Positions 26,843-38,300 of a stretch of DNA of 64,000 nt are shown here, in pieces. Each line of letters opens with the position of its first letter. The stretch's first letter is position 1. Source of the stretch: Bifidobacterium ruminantium DSM 6489 (lineage in GTDB: Bacteria; Actinomycetota; Actinomycetes; Actinomycetales; Bifidobacteriaceae); contig NZ_JDTK01000002.1 in NCBI RefSeq assembly GCF_000770925.1, forward strand, positions 1 to 64,000, written 5' to 3'. The notes under the pieces were generated by a model. It saw only the letters and a program-made list of their open reading frames with translations. It was not told where the DNA came from and made no database searches. A program made the translations under genes and the position numbers.

Positions 26843-27814
26843 ATGATGATTAAGGATTCCGCATTGACCATGCCCCGTACCTGCGTTGCCGCCGATATGG
26901 TGGTGGCGCTCGATTCGGTCGACTCCACCAACACCTACGCCGCGGAGCAATTGCGTGAAGGCCATTTATTCGGCTCCGAGAAGTACATCAGCGCTGATGG
27001 CTTCAGCATGTGCGATTGGACGGGCCGCGAGATCGTGGCGATATGCGCGGACGAGCAGACCGCGGGGCGCGGCAGGCTTGACCATCAGTGGGTCAGCGTG
27101 AAGGGCGAATCGTTCATCGTCTCCCTGGTGGCGACCGTTCCCGCCTCAATTGTGCGGGATACGTCCGTCAACGGATGGCTGCAGATGATCGCGGGGCTCG
27201 CCGTGCGCGACGCCGTCGCCGGCGTGGTGATCGACTTCGATGGCACGCTCGACGGAAAGATCGAATTGAAATGGCCGAACGACATCTTCGTCGGTGGAAA
27301 GAAGCTGGGCGGCGTGCTCGCGGAGATGGTGCCGCTCGCCGGAACCTCCGCGGCTGAAGAGCCCGATATGGACGGTGGTTCCGCCGGTTCCGCAGGCTCC
27401 GAGGAAGGCGCGTCCAAGGAGCGCGTTGGCATCGTATTCGGTATCGGATTGAATCTGGATGTGCCTGAAAGCCGTCTGCCGTCCGCCCAGGCCACGTCGA
27501 TGCAACTGGTCGCGACCGGAATGCCGGATACCAGCATCCTGCGCGATGCGATCGCGGCGCGATTGGTCGAAGGATTGCGCAAACGTCTGACGGCCTTCGA
27601 GGAGGATCCTCACGGCGAGGCGGAGAGCGCGCTGAAGGAGATGACCGCGGCATGCTGGACGATCGGTAAGCCGTGCGAGGCGCATTTCGTGGACGGTGGC
27701 TCCCTGCATGGCACGGCGTTGTGGATCAACAGGGATGCTTCCATCACCATCAAGGACGAAAACGGCGATATGCACGTGGTGCATACCGCCGATGTGGGTG
27801 TCTTGGCAAAATAG
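26843..27814 (+). CDS. birA: Biotin--[acetyl-CoA-carboxylase] ligase
   Basis: Activates biotin to biotinyl-AMP and attaches it to the BCCP domain of AccC, encoded 0.8 kb downstream. It has 323 residues and is the monofunctional type without an N-terminal DNA-binding domain. Key motifs are 'DSVDSTNTYA', the adenylate-binding 'TAGRGRLDHQW' (residues 73-83; usual form GRGRxGRxW, so Asp-His replaces Gly-Arg) and 'KWPNDIFVGGKKLGGVL' (143-159). A Ser/Gly/Glu-rich insertion occupies about 168-193 between two core strands. A TAAGGAG ribosome site precedes ATG 26843; a second ATG follows directly. A hairpin after the stop separates it from convergent bioY. Confidence 0.93.
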   Translation: MMIKDSALTMPRTCVAADMVVALDSVDSTNTYAAEQLREGHLFGSEKYISADGFSMCDWTGREIVAICADEQTAGRGRLDHQWVSVKGESFIVSLVATVPASIVRDTSVNGWLQMIAGLAVRDAVAGVVIDFDGTLDGKIELKWPNDIFVGGKKLGGVLAEMVPLAGTSAAEEPDMDGGSAGSAGSEEGASKERVGIVFGIGLNLDVPESRLPSAQATSMQLVATGMPDTSILRDAIAARLVEGLRKRLTAFEEDPHGEAESALKEMTAACWTIGKPCEAHFVDGGSLHGTALWINRDASITIKDENGDMHVVHTADVGVLAK

Positions 27815-27831
27815 CCTTCACATAGCCTTCA

Positions 27832-27870
27832 ATGGCAGCCGATGGACGTCACGTGTCCACCGGCTGCCAT
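27832..27870. terminator. Bidirectional terminator between birA and bioY
   Basis: ATGGCAGCCG (27832-27841) pairs with CGGCTGCCAT (27861-27870), with an inner GGAC/GTCC stem and a 7-base loop. It lies between the converging ends of birA and bioY. Confidence 0.7.
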
Positions 27871-27886
27871 CGCATATCATCGCAAG

Positions 27887-28480
27887 TCACCGAAGCTTGG
27901 CAAGTCCGGACGCGACGAGCGAGACGGCGACGGCCTTGATGCAATCGCCGATGACGAAGCCCATGGAAGCGACGGCCACGATCGGCAGAGCCACGCCAGT
28001 GATGGCGGACTGCACGATGAAGCCGAGCAGATAGTCGAGCACGATGCAGCCGGCCGCGCAGGCGAGCAGGTAGCGCGCGGCAGTCAGCGCGGCGTGCTTC
28101 GGGGAATCGACGTGCGCCTGGCCCTTCAGCAGCGAGGTGACGACGGCGGCCGGCAGGAATCCGATGAGGAAGCCGGCGCTCGGGCCGACCAAAGCCATGG
28201 TGGAGGCGCCGCCGGCGAACACCGGCAGACCCGCCGCGCCCGCCGCCAGATACATGAGCACCGAAGCTCCCGCCTGCTTCCACGGCAGCATCAGCGCGGC
28301 CAGCATGACCACGAACGTTTGCAGGGTGATCGGAACCGGAGTGCCGGGGATCGGCACCTCGCCGGCCATGGAGGCGGCCGCGAGCAGCACGGCGAAAAGC
28401 GCCGGCTTCAGAACGGCGCCGAACTTGCCTCCGGTGGCGTTCTTTGCTGTGGATGCGATGGTCAGAATTGCGTTGCGCAT
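27887..28480 (-). CDS. bioY: Biotin transporter BioY
   Basis: Substrate-binding membrane protein of the ECF-type biotin importer. It has 197 residues with six hydrophobic segments. BioY hallmarks are 'GTPVPITLQTFVVMLAALML', 'AAGAAGLPVFAGG' and 'GPSAGFLIGFLPAA', with the family's Asp/Lys pair late in the protein ('GDCIKAV'). The start at 28480 has GGGGGAG nine bases upstream. No EcfA/EcfT genes are adjacent, so it must either use a shared energising module or work alone. It is divergent from accC and sits between birA and accC, placing biotin uptake, attachment and use together. Confidence 0.93.
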   Translation of the reverse strand: MRNAILTIASTAKNATGGKFGAVLKPALFAVLLAAASMAGEVPIPGTPVPITLQTFVVMLAALMLPWKQAGASVLMYLAAGAAGLPVFAGGASTMALVGPSAGFLIGFLPAAVVTSLLKGQAHVDSPKHAALTAARYLLACAAGCIVLDYLLGFIVQSAITGVALPIVAVASMGFVIGDCIKAVAVSLVASGLAKLR

Positions 28481-28655
28481 AATGGGATGCTCCCCCTCTC
28501 GACAGGTGACGAAAAAGCTGGTTCCGTCAAACAACGTTCCCCATCGTAGGTTTGCTAACTTTCGGTAACGTTTGTGGAGCCTTACAAAAAGAACTTGGAT
28601 CTTTTGTGGGAAACGAGTTCGTCGTGTCGTGCCTCGACGGCCATAATTTGACACT
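28481..28655. promoter_or_regulatory. Shared bioY/accC control region
   Basis: A 175-base gap between divergent bioY and accC. It contains CAAACAACGTT (28528-28538), inversely related to AACGTTTG (28567-28574), and GGTTTGCTAAC (28549-28559) near GGTAACGTTTG (28564-28574). These are candidate operator half-sites. No regulator of biotin genes (BioQ or BirA with a DNA-binding domain) is encoded in the window, and I cannot match the sites to a known consensus. Confidence 0.4.
28642..28647 (+). promoter_or_regulatory. -10 box of a predicted leaderless accC transcript
   Basis: CATAAT lies eight bases before ATG 28656. There is no Shine-Dalgarno sequence before this ATG. Confidence 0.5.
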
Positions 28656-30587
28656 ATGCCTAGAAATGTCAACAAACTACTGGTGGCGAACCGCGGCGAA
28701 ATCGCGCTTCGCGTCGTGCGCACCGCCCGTGAGATGGGGATTCCCACGGTCGCGGTCTACGCCGAACAGGACCGTCACGCGCAGTATGTGCGGATGGCCG
28801 ACGACGCGTATCTGCTGTCCGGCGACACCTACAAGGACACGTACCTCAACGAGGATCTGCTTATCGACATCCTGCGTCGCAGCGGCGCCGACGCCGTGCA
28901 TCCCGGATATGGTTTCCTCTCCGAAGTCTCCTCCTTCGCGCAGAAGGTTATCGATGCCGGCGCCACATGGATCGGGCCGAATCCGAAGGCGCTCGTCGAC
29001 CTGGGCGACAAGATCACGGCCCGTCGCGTGGCCACCTTTGCCAAGGTTCCTCCGGTTCCCGGCATCTCCCATTCGATTTCCGATATGCGTCTGCTGCTCG
29101 ATTTCGCGCACACGCACGGCTATCCGCTGATGCTCAAGCGCACCGATGGCGGTGGCGGCCGCGGCATCACGCTCGTGCACGACGATGACGAGCTGCGCGG
29201 CTTCTACATGAACCATGACGCGCTGCAGGGCGGCGATCTGGACGAGTATTTCGTCGAACGATTCATCGACAAGGGCCGTCATGTCGAAACGCAGTGCGGC
29301 CGCGATTCGCACGGCAACTTCACTGTGTACTCCACCCGCGACTGCTCCGTGCAGCGCCGCAACCAGAAGCTCGTCGAGGAGGCGCCGGCTCCGTTCCTGC
29401 CCGATGGCGTGCTCGAACAGCTGGAAACCTACTCGTGTCGTCTGTTCGACGCGGTCGATTACGTGGGTCTCGGCACCTGCGAGTTCATGGTGACCGAACA
29501 GGGCAAGGTCTACTTCCTGGAAGTCAACCCCCGACTGCAGGTGGAGCACACCGTCAGCGAGGAGGTCTGCGGCCTCGACTTGGTCCGCGAGCAGATCACC
29601 ATCGCCAACGGCGGCGAGCTGACCATGGAACATCCGCTGCGCGGACACAGCTTCGAGCTGCGTCTGACCTGCGAGGATCCGGCCAAGAACCTGGCGCCGA
29701 GCTCCGGCACGCTGACCAAGCTCGCATGGCCGTCCGGCCCGGGCATCCGCGTCGATTCCGGCGTGGTGGAAGGCGACACCATCTCCCCGAAGTTCGATTC
29801 CATGATGGGCAAGCTCGTGGTCACCGCCTCCGATCGCGCCGCTGCCGTGGCACGCGTGCGCCGCGCGCTCGAGGAGCTCAAGGTGGAGGGTGTGCCGACC
29901 CCGGCGAGCCTGTTCGAGCAGATCTTCAACGACGACGAATTCGCCGCCGAGCATGGCGTGGCCTACGACGTGAGCACGAAGTGGCTGGAACGAAAGTACC
30001 TCAACAAGGAAGCCTCCTCCACCAAAGGCGGACAGCCGGCGTCCATGGCCGGCGCCGCCGGCGCGAAGGAGGCCGAGACGAAGGAATCCAGCGAGACCTT
30101 CGTCATCGAAGTCAACAACCATCGCGTGTCGCTGACCGTGCCGAACGACATCGTGGCCAATCTGACGGGCGGAGCCAAGGCGCGTGACGCCAAGCGCGCC
30201 ATCCAGCCGCTGCGCGGCCAGGGGCTGCACCATGTCGAGAAGAAGCGGCAGACCGATGATGGACAGTCCGGTGTGATCGCCAGCCCGATGCAGGCCGTTG
30301 TCACGCGCGTCAACGTCGCCGAAGGCCAGGAAGTGGCCAAGGGTGATCTGCTTGTGGTGCTCGAATCCATGAAGATGGAGAACTACGTGTACGCGCCGGT
30401 CAAGGGTGCCGTCACCAAGATCTTCGTCGGTCCGGCGGCAGGCGTCGAGGCGGGGGAGACGCTGATGACCATCGACGTCGGCGGCTCTGCCAAGCCGGCC
30501 GATGCCGACGCCGTCGAAAATGGCGCCGCCCATGCCAATGCTGCCGAAGGCGACGCGGAATCCAAGACGGAAGGCGGTGCGAAGTGA
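28656..30587 (+). CDS. accC: Acyl-CoA carboxylase alpha subunit (biotin carboxylase plus BCCP)
   Basis: Carboxylates its own biotin with bicarbonate and ATP for malonyl-CoA synthesis. It has 643 residues. The N-terminal biotin carboxylase domain (about 1-450) shows 'NKLLVANRGEIALRVVRTA', the ATP-grasp Gly-rich loop 'KRTDGGGGRGI' and 'FLEVNPRLQVEHTV'. A linker follows, and the BCCP domain ends with 'VVLESMKMENYVYAP', with biotin on K573. Fusion of the two is the actinobacterial AccA/PccA pattern. An Ala/Asp-rich tail of about 30 residues follows BCCP. The stop overlaps the accD GTG by four bases, so AccC and AccD are made in step. birA and bioY upstream serve this subunit. Confidence 0.95.
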   Translation: MPRNVNKLLVANRGEIALRVVRTAREMGIPTVAVYAEQDRHAQYVRMADDAYLLSGDTYKDTYLNEDLLIDILRRSGADAVHPGYGFLSEVSSFAQKVIDAGATWIGPNPKALVDLGDKITARRVATFAKVPPVPGISHSISDMRLLLDFAHTHGYPLMLKRTDGGGGRGITLVHDDDELRGFYMNHDALQGGDLDEYFVERFIDKGRHVETQCGRDSHGNFTVYSTRDCSVQRRNQKLVEEAPAPFLPDGVLEQLETYSCRLFDAVDYVGLGTCEFMVTEQGKVYFLEVNPRLQVEHTVSEEVCGLDLVREQITIANGGELTMEHPLRGHSFELRLTCEDPAKNLAPSSGTLTKLAWPSGPGIRVDSGVVEGDTISPKFDSMMGKLVVTASDRAAAVARVRRALEELKVEGVPTPASLFEQIFNDDEFAAEHGVAYDVSTKWLERKYLNKEASSTKGGQPASMAGAAGAKEAETKESSETFVIEVNNHRVSLTVPNDIVANLTGGAKARDAKRAIQPLRGQGLHHVEKKRQTDDGQSGVIASPMQAVVTRVNVAEGQEVAKGDLLVVLESMKMENYVYAPVKGAVTKIFVGPAAGVEAGETLMTIDVGGSAKPADADAVENGAAHANAAEGDAESKTEGGAK

Positions 30588-32230
30588 CCGACATCATCGC
30601 AAGTCCGGCCGTCAAGGAGGCCGTGAAGGTCGTCATGGAGCAGCAGGAGCATCACGGCGAGGACGCGGCCGCCGAAGCGCGCGCATCGCAGCCGATCCGC
30701 GCATCCGTGCTGCGCGCCGACCAGCTCGCGCACGAGGCCGAGGACCATGCCCGCGATCGTCAGCATGTGAAGGGCAAGCTGACCGCTCGCGAGCGCCTCG
30801 ACCTGTTGCTCGACACCGGCTCCTTTGAGGAGATCGGCCGATTCCGCGGCGGAGACATCAACGGCGGTCGCGCGGGATCCGCGGTCATCACCGGCTTCGG
30901 CGAAGTGTTCGGCCGCAAGGTGGCCGTCTACGCGCAGGACTTTTCCGTCAAAGGCGGCACACTCGGCGTGGCCGAAGGACGCAAGATCTGTCATCTGATG
31001 GACAAGGCGCTCGACCTCAAGGTGCCGATCGTCGCGCTTATCGACTCCGGCGGCGCACGCATCCAGGAAGGTGTGGCCGCGCTGACCGAATACGGGCACC
31101 TGTTCCGCAAGACCTGCGATGCCAGTGGTTTCGTGCCGCAGCTGTCGCTGATCCTCGGCCCGTGCGCCGGCGGCGCCGTTTACTGCCCGGCCCTGACCGA
31201 CCTGATTATCATGACCCGCGAGAACTCCAACATGTTCGTCACCGGCCCCGATGTGGTCAAGGCGGCCACCGGCGAAGTGATCAGCATGGACGATCTCGGC
31301 GGCGGCTACGTGCATAACGCCACCTCAGGCGTGGCGCACTACCTCGGCGAGGACGAGGCCGACGCGATCGACTACGCGCGCACCGTGCTCGCCTACCTGC
31401 CGTCCAACGCCGATCAGCAGCCGCCCGTCTACGCGTACGCCGCGACCCGCGCCGACCGTGATGTGGCCAAGCGCCTCGCCACCATCGTCCCGGACAACGA
31501 CCGTCAGCCGTACGACGTGCTCGACGTGATCCGCTGCATCGTGGACTACGGCGAATTCGTGCAGGTGCATGAGCTGTTCGCCGCCTCCGCGGTGGTCGGA
31601 TTCGCCTGCATCGATGGACATCCGGTCGGTATCGTGGCCAACCAGCCGAACGTCAACGCGGGAATTCTCGACGTGGACTCTTCCGAGAAGGTGGCCCGCT
31701 TCGTGCGGCTGTGCGACGCGTTCAACCTGCCGGTCGTCACCTTGGTGGACACCCCGGGCTACAAGCCGGGCGCCGAACAGGAGCATGCGGGCATCATCCG
31801 CCGTGGCGCGAAGGTGATCTACGCCTACGCCAACGCGCAGGTGCCGCTCGTCACCATCATCCTGCGCAAGGCCTTCGGCGGCGCATACATCGTGATGGGA
31901 TCCAAGGCCATCGGCGCGGACCTCAACTACGCCTGGCCGTCCAGCCAGATCGCGGTGCTCGGCGCGGCCGGCGCGGTCAACATCATCCACCGCAAGGACC
32001 TGCAGAAAGCCAAGGACGCCGGCAAGGACGTCGAAGCGCTGCGGGCCAAGTACATCGCCGACTATGAACGCACCACCGTCAATGCGAACCTTTCGCTGGA
32101 AATGGGCGAGATCGACGCCATGATCGACCCCGAACAGACACGCGAGACCATCATCGAATCGCTCAGGCTGCTCGCCAGCAAGAAACGCGTCCGCAGAACC
32201 ACCAAACACCACGGCAACCAGCCGCTGTGA
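30584..32230 (+). CDS. accD: Acyl-CoA carboxylase beta subunit (carboxyltransferase)
   Basis: Transfers the carboxyl group from biotin on AccC to acetyl-CoA (and possibly propionyl-CoA). It has 548 residues of the AccD/PccB crotonase-fold type. The N-half has 'KGKLTARERLDLLLDTGSFE' and the oxyanion-type 'SGGARIQEGV'. The C-half has 'GYKPGAEQEHAGIIRRGAKV' and 'GGAYIVMGSKAIGAD'. The GTG start overlaps the accC stop (GTGA). No small epsilon subunit gene is visible before fas, which starts 72 bases downstream and is probably part of the same transcript. Confidence 0.95.
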   Translation: MTDIIASPAVKEAVKVVMEQQEHHGEDAAAEARASQPIRASVLRADQLAHEAEDHARDRQHVKGKLTARERLDLLLDTGSFEEIGRFRGGDINGGRAGSAVITGFGEVFGRKVAVYAQDFSVKGGTLGVAEGRKICHLMDKALDLKVPIVALIDSGGARIQEGVAALTEYGHLFRKTCDASGFVPQLSLILGPCAGGAVYCPALTDLIIMTRENSNMFVTGPDVVKAATGEVISMDDLGGGYVHNATSGVAHYLGEDEADAIDYARTVLAYLPSNADQQPPVYAYAATRADRDVAKRLATIVPDNDRQPYDVLDVIRCIVDYGEFVQVHELFAASAVVGFACIDGHPVGIVANQPNVNAGILDVDSSEKVARFVRLCDAFNLPVVTLVDTPGYKPGAEQEHAGIIRRGAKVIYAYANAQVPLVTIILRKAFGGAYIVMGSKAIGADLNYAWPSSQIAVLGAAGAVNIIHRKDLQKAKDAGKDVEALRAKYIADYERTTVNANLSLEMGEIDAMIDPEQTRETIIESLRLLASKKRVRRTTKHHGNQPL

Positions 32231-32302
32231 CGGCGCGACGTTACCGGGCAACGCAAGCGGCCATGCGGTCGCATGAAATTTTTTGAAAAAGTAAGGAAGA
32301 TT

Positions 32303-35300
32303 ATGAACACCTTTTTTCTTGATCGACTGAACAGCGAGCCCCATGCGCTCGCCTTCGCCGGCCAGTCCACCCCGTGGCCGGTCGCGCTCGCCGACCAGAG
32401 CGCCAATCCGACGCTCGACGAGGCGCTGCACAAGCATGCGGCCGCCGCGCAGGCGCTGCTGTATCCGGTGTCCGCCGAACTGCTCGCCACAACCGGACGT
32501 CCGGTCGATCTGTTCGGCTTCGAGCCGAATCCGGCCCGTCTCGGCGCGGCCGCCGCCGCTTCCGCCAGTGTTCCCGGCATCGCGCTCACCCAGCTGGGCG
32601 CGCTGATCGACGCCGCGTCCCTCGGCTACAATCCCGCCAAGGCCAAGCCGGTCGCGGTGCTCGGCCATTCCCAAGGCGTGCTCGCGGTGCACATGGTGCA
32701 GGCCATTCGTGAGGCTGGCTCCATCGAAGCGGCCGCCGCGCCCATCGATGAGATCCTTGCCATCGCGACGCTGATCGGCGTGGCCGGCACCCGTCAGGCC
32801 CGCCAGCTCGGCCTGGCCGCCCGTCATGGGGACGCGACCCCGATGCTGTCCGTCAAGGACATCACGCGTGCGCAGGTGGATGCGCTGATCGAACGCGTGG
32901 ACGGTGCCCGTGGCCCGATCGCCGTGGCCGTCACCAATTCCGCCACCCACTACGTGCTGTCCGGCTACCCGGAGGATCTGGCCGCATTTGGTGTGGAAGT
33001 GGCCAAGGAACACAAGCATCAGGCCAAGCTGCGTGAGGAGAAGGTGCGTGGCGGCCGTGTGTTCGACCCGGTGCTCGAATACCTTGACGTGACCCTGCCG
33101 TTCCACAGCCCGCTGATGGCCGATGCCGTCTCCCAGGCCGTCGCATGGGCCGAGGCCTGCGGCATCAACGCCGACCATGCCCGTGAGCTCGCCGCCGAAG
33201 TGCTGCTCAACCATGTGGATTGGGCCGCCCGCGTGCGCGCCCTGATGAAGTCCACCGATCCGAGCGCCCTGTGGGTGCTGGACTTCGGTCCGGGCAACAC
33301 CGTCGGCAAACTGTTCTCCACCGTGGCGCAGGGCACCGGCGTCGGCGTGGTGGAAGCCTCCACCGTGGCCGATCGCGGCGCGCTCTCCACGCTTGAGACC
33401 CTGCCGGAACGCACCCAGAACTGGACGCGTTTCGCGCCGAGCATCATCCACACGTCCGCCGGAGACAAGGTGCGCACCGCGTTCACCGAACTTACCGGCA
33501 AGGCTCCGGTGCTGCTGGCCGGCATGACCCCGACCACCGTGGAGCCGGAGATCGTGGCGGCTGCCGCCAACGCCGGCTACTGGGCCGAGCTCGCAGGCGG
33601 CGGCCAGGTCACCGCCAGCGTGTTCGACCGTCACGTGGCCAAGCTCGAGGAAGAGCTCGAGGAAGGCCGCACCGTCGAATTCAACGCCATGTTCATGGAC
33701 CGCTACCTGTGGAACCTGCAGTTCGGCTCCCAGCGCATCGTGCCGAAGAAGCGCGCCAGCGGCACGCCGATCGACGGCGTCGTCGTCTCCGCCGGCATTC
33801 CGGAATTCGACGAGGCCGTGGAACTCATCCACAACCTCAACGCCGACGGCTTCCCGTACGTGAGCTTCAAGCCGGGCACCGTCGACCAGATCCGCCAGGT
33901 GGTGCGCATCGCCAAGGCCGTCGCGCCAACCAAGGTGCTGATCGAGGTCGAAGGCGGTTCCGCAGGCGGCCACCACTCCTGGGAATCGCTTGACGATCTG
34001 CTGCTGAGCACCTACGCCGAAGTGCGTGAACAGGCCAACCTCGTGCTCGTGGTCGGCGGCGGCATCGGCACGCCGGAACGTGGCGCCGATTACATCACCG
34101 GCGAATGGGCCGCCGAATACGGCCGTCCGCTCATGCCGGTGGACGGCGTGCTCGTCGGCACCGCCGTCATGACCGCCAAGGAAGCGCACACCAACCCTGA
34201 AGTCAAGCAGATGCTCGTCAGCACTCCTGGCATTCCGGCCAAGGGCGACGACAATGATCCGTTCGCCCCGCTGGGCGAGCAGTGGGTTCCGTCCGGACAG
34301 GCCAAGGGCGGCGTCACCTCCGGTCTGAGCCACCTGCATGCCGACATCTACGAGCTGGAGAACTCGTCCGCCCGCTGCGGTCGTCTGTTGGTGCGCGTCA
34401 TGAAGCACCCGGAAGAGCTGGAAAGCCGTCGCAACGAGATCATCGAGGCGTTGAACGCCACTGCCAAGCCGTACTTCGGCGATCTGAAGACCATGACCTA
34501 CCTTGAGTGGGCCCAGCGTTTCGCCGACCTCTCCTTCCCGTGGGTGGACGAAACCTACGCCGATCGCTTCCTGCATCTGCTGCAGCGTATCGAAGCTCGC
34601 GTCACCACGCAGGAAAGCGGCGAATTCGCATCGCTGTTCGCTTCCCGCGCCGACGTGGAGGCCGATCCGAACGCCGCGATCGCCAAGCTGGCCGAAGCCT
34701 ATCCGCAGGCCGGAGAGCTGACCGTCACCCCGATGGACGAGGCGTGGTTCCCGGTGCTCGTGCGCGAGTATCCAAAGCCGATGCCGTTCGTGCCGGTCAT
34801 CGACAACGACCTGCTGCGTTGGTGGGGCCAGGACCAGCTGTGGCAGTCCGAGGACTCCCGCTATTCCGCCGATTCCGTGCGCATCATCCCCGGCCCGATC
34901 TCCGTGGCCGGCATCACCACCGTGGATGAGCCGGTGGCCGACATCCTCGGCCGCTTCGAATCCGCCATGGTCAAGCGCGTGGCCGACGAATCGGCAAGCG
35001 CCGACAAGACCGCCTTCGCCCAGTTGGGCGCGGCCGTCTCCGCCGAGGAATTCATCCGCAAGTCCCCGAACATCTCTTGGGTCGGCCACCTCATGGCCAA
35101 CCCGGCGTACGGCACCGCCACCGGCGACGAACACTACGAGATCCGCAAGGTCGGCACCAAGGGCAGCGTCGAGCAGTACGATCTCGATATCCATCTGGAC
35201 ACTTACTGGGACAACGATCCGGACGGCGGCGCCTCCAAGCACGCCGTACGCGACATCGTCATTCCGCTGAACGTCGACGGCAACGAATCCGGCCTGTTCC

Positions 35301-38300
35301 CGGTCGTGGACCGCGACCGTCTGCCGGAGCACGTCTACCGCATGCTCGCCGACACCGCGGGCATCGGCAACACCGCCATCACCGGCGACAAGCTCACCGC
35401 CATGCCGCAGATCGAGGAAGTGTCCGACAAGACCGCCTTCCCGTTCGGCCAGGCGCACACCGGCTACACGCTGTCCGCCAACCTCGGTTTCGACCATGAG
35501 GCCGCCACCGGCGGCGCGCTGCCGAGCGACCTCGTGCCGTCCCGCATCGCCCCGGACGCGCTCGTCGGACCGGCTTGGCCCGCCATCTACGCGGCCCTCG
35601 GCTCCGTGTACGTCAACGGCTTCCCGGTCATCGAAGGCCTGCTCAACGCCGTGCATCTCGACCACCTCATCGAACTCGAGGTGAGCGAGGACGAGCTGCT
35701 GAGGCACACCGGCGAGCGCATCGAGCTCACCAGCTGGGCCGACGACTACTTCGAATCCGCTTCCGGCCGTGTGGTGACCATCCACGTCACGCACACCGCT
35801 CAGGACGGTACGCTGCTTGCCAACGAAACCGAGCGTTTCGCCATCCGCGGCCGCGCGTACTCCGACGCGCTGCCGCCGGAAGCGCCCGACTATGGTGGAA
35901 TCGAAGCCGAAATCGAAAGTACTCCGCGCCGTCTGCTGCGTCGTGTGAAGGTCGTCGCTCCGCACGAGATGACTGCCTTCGCCCGTACTTCCGGCGATTT
36001 CAACCCGATTCACACCTCCCATCGCGGTGCCGCCGTCTCCGGTCTCGCCGCGCCGCTCGTGCACGGCATGTGGCTGTCCGCCACCGCCCAGTACGCGGTG
36101 CAGGCGCTCGACGAGAAGGGCGCGCATTACGAGATCGCAGGCTGGACGTACAACATGTACGGCATGGTGCAGCTCGACGACGAGGTGGAGATCTCCATCG
36201 AACGCGTCGGCCGTGTGGCCCACGCCGGCATGGTGCTGGAAGTGACCAGCCGCATCGACGGCAATATCGTGTCCCGTGGCACCGCCATCGTGCGTGCGCC
36301 GAAGTCCGCCTTCGTCTACCCGGGCCAGGGCATCCAGAAGCAGGGCATGGTGCTCGACGAGCGTGCCAAATCCCCGGCCTCACGCGAGGTGTGGGAGCGC
36401 GCCGACAAGGTGACCCGCGAGAAGCTCGGCTTCTCCATCCTCGCCGTCGTGCGTGATAATCCGAAGGAACTGACCGCCAACGGCGTGACCTACCGTCATC
36501 CGGAAGGCCTGCTCAACCTGACCCAGTTCACGCAGGTGGCGCTCGCCACCGTGGCGTTCGCCCAGACCGCTCGTCTGCGCGAAGCCGGCGCCGACATCTG
36601 GCCCGCCTACTTCGCGGGCCACTCGCTGGGCGAATACAATGCGCTGAGCTCCTTCGCAGGCGTGATTCCGCTGGAAACCGTGCTGGAGCTCGTGTTCCAC
36701 CGTGGCTCCACCATGCACCACCTCATTCCGCGTGACGAGAAGGGCCGTTCCAACTACCGTATGGGCGCGCTGCGTCCGAACCAGTTCGGTGTGGGCGACG
36801 ACGGCGTGCGCGAATACGTCGAATCCGTTTCGAAGGCTTCCGGCGAGTTCCTGGAGATCGTCAATTACAACCTTGCCGGACAGCAGTACGCCGTGGCCGG
36901 CACCATCGCCGGTCTGAAGGCGCTGAAGGCCGATTCCGCCCGTCGTGTGGCGGAATACGGCGGCAAGCCGGCGTTCATGCTGGTGCCGGGCATCGATGTG
37001 CCGTTCCATTCCACGCTGCTCAGGAAGGGCGTGCCGGAGTTCCGCGACAAGCTTGACGCGCTGCTGCCGCAGTACATCGACTACCGTGGCCGTCTGGTCG
37101 GACGCTACATTCCGAACCTGGTCGCCGTGCCGTTCGAAATGACCAAGGAATTCGCAGCCAAGATTCTTGAAGTGGTGCCTTCCGAGCGCATCAAGGCCGC
37201 GTTGGACGATCCGAAGGTGTGGGACTCCTACGCCGAGGACGACCAGAAGCTCGGCCGACTGCTGCTCACCGAACTGCTGAGCTGGCAGTTCGCCTCCCCA
37301 GTGCGTTGGATCGAAACCCAGGCGCTGCTGTTCGGTTCCGCCGAACAGGGCGGCCTCGGCGTTGAGGAATACGTGGAGGTCGGTCTCGGCAATGCGCCGA
37401 CGCTGGCCAACCTCGGTGCTAAGACCCTGCGCCTGCCGCAGTTCGCCGGCCGCGATGTGACCGTGTACAACGTCGGCCGCGACGAGGGCCGCGTGTACAT
37501 GACCGATTCCGATTCGCTGGTTCCGGAAGCCGACGATGAGCCAGTCGAGCAGAGTGCCCCGACCGCCGCTGCCGCTCCGGTGGCACAGGCCGCAGCTCCG
37601 GCCACGACCGCCCAGGCTCCGGCTGCCTTGGCCGTTCCCGAGGCTCCGGCAGGCGCGCCGTCCGGTGCTGCCGTCGCGGACATCCCGTTCAAGGCGTCCG
37701 ACGCCATCGCCATGCTGCTGGCCTACTCCGCCAAGGTGCGCCCCGACCAGATCGGCGATTCCGACACCACCGACACCCTCACCAACGGCGTCTCCTCTCG
37801 CCGTAACCAGCTGCTCATGGACATCAGCTCCGAGCTGGGTGTGGCCTCCGTCGACGGTGCCGCCGAAGCGACCGTGAGCGCGCTGAGCGCCCTGGTGAAC
37901 AAGGTCGCCCCGAACTACAAGGCCTTCGGTCCGGTGCTTTCCGACATCGTGCGCGATCGCGTGCGTGGCCTGTTCGGTGCCGCCGGTGTGAAGCTGGGAC
38001 AGATCACCAAGCGTGTGACCGACATCTGGCAGCTCGGCGAAGGCTGGGCCTCCCACGTGGTCGCGGCCCTGGTGCTTGAAACCCGTGACGGCTCCAGCTC
38101 CCGTGGCGGTGACCTTGCGTCGCTGCCCACCGACGCCGCTTCCAACGCCGCTGCAGCGAATGCGCTGATCGATGCGGCCGTGCAGAAGGTCGCCTCCGAT
38201 AAGGGCGTGGCCGTGGCCATGCCGAGCGCCGGTGGTGCCGCCGGCGGCGCAGTGGTCGATTCCGCCGCGCTCGACGCCTTCGCGGCCAAGGTCACCGGTG

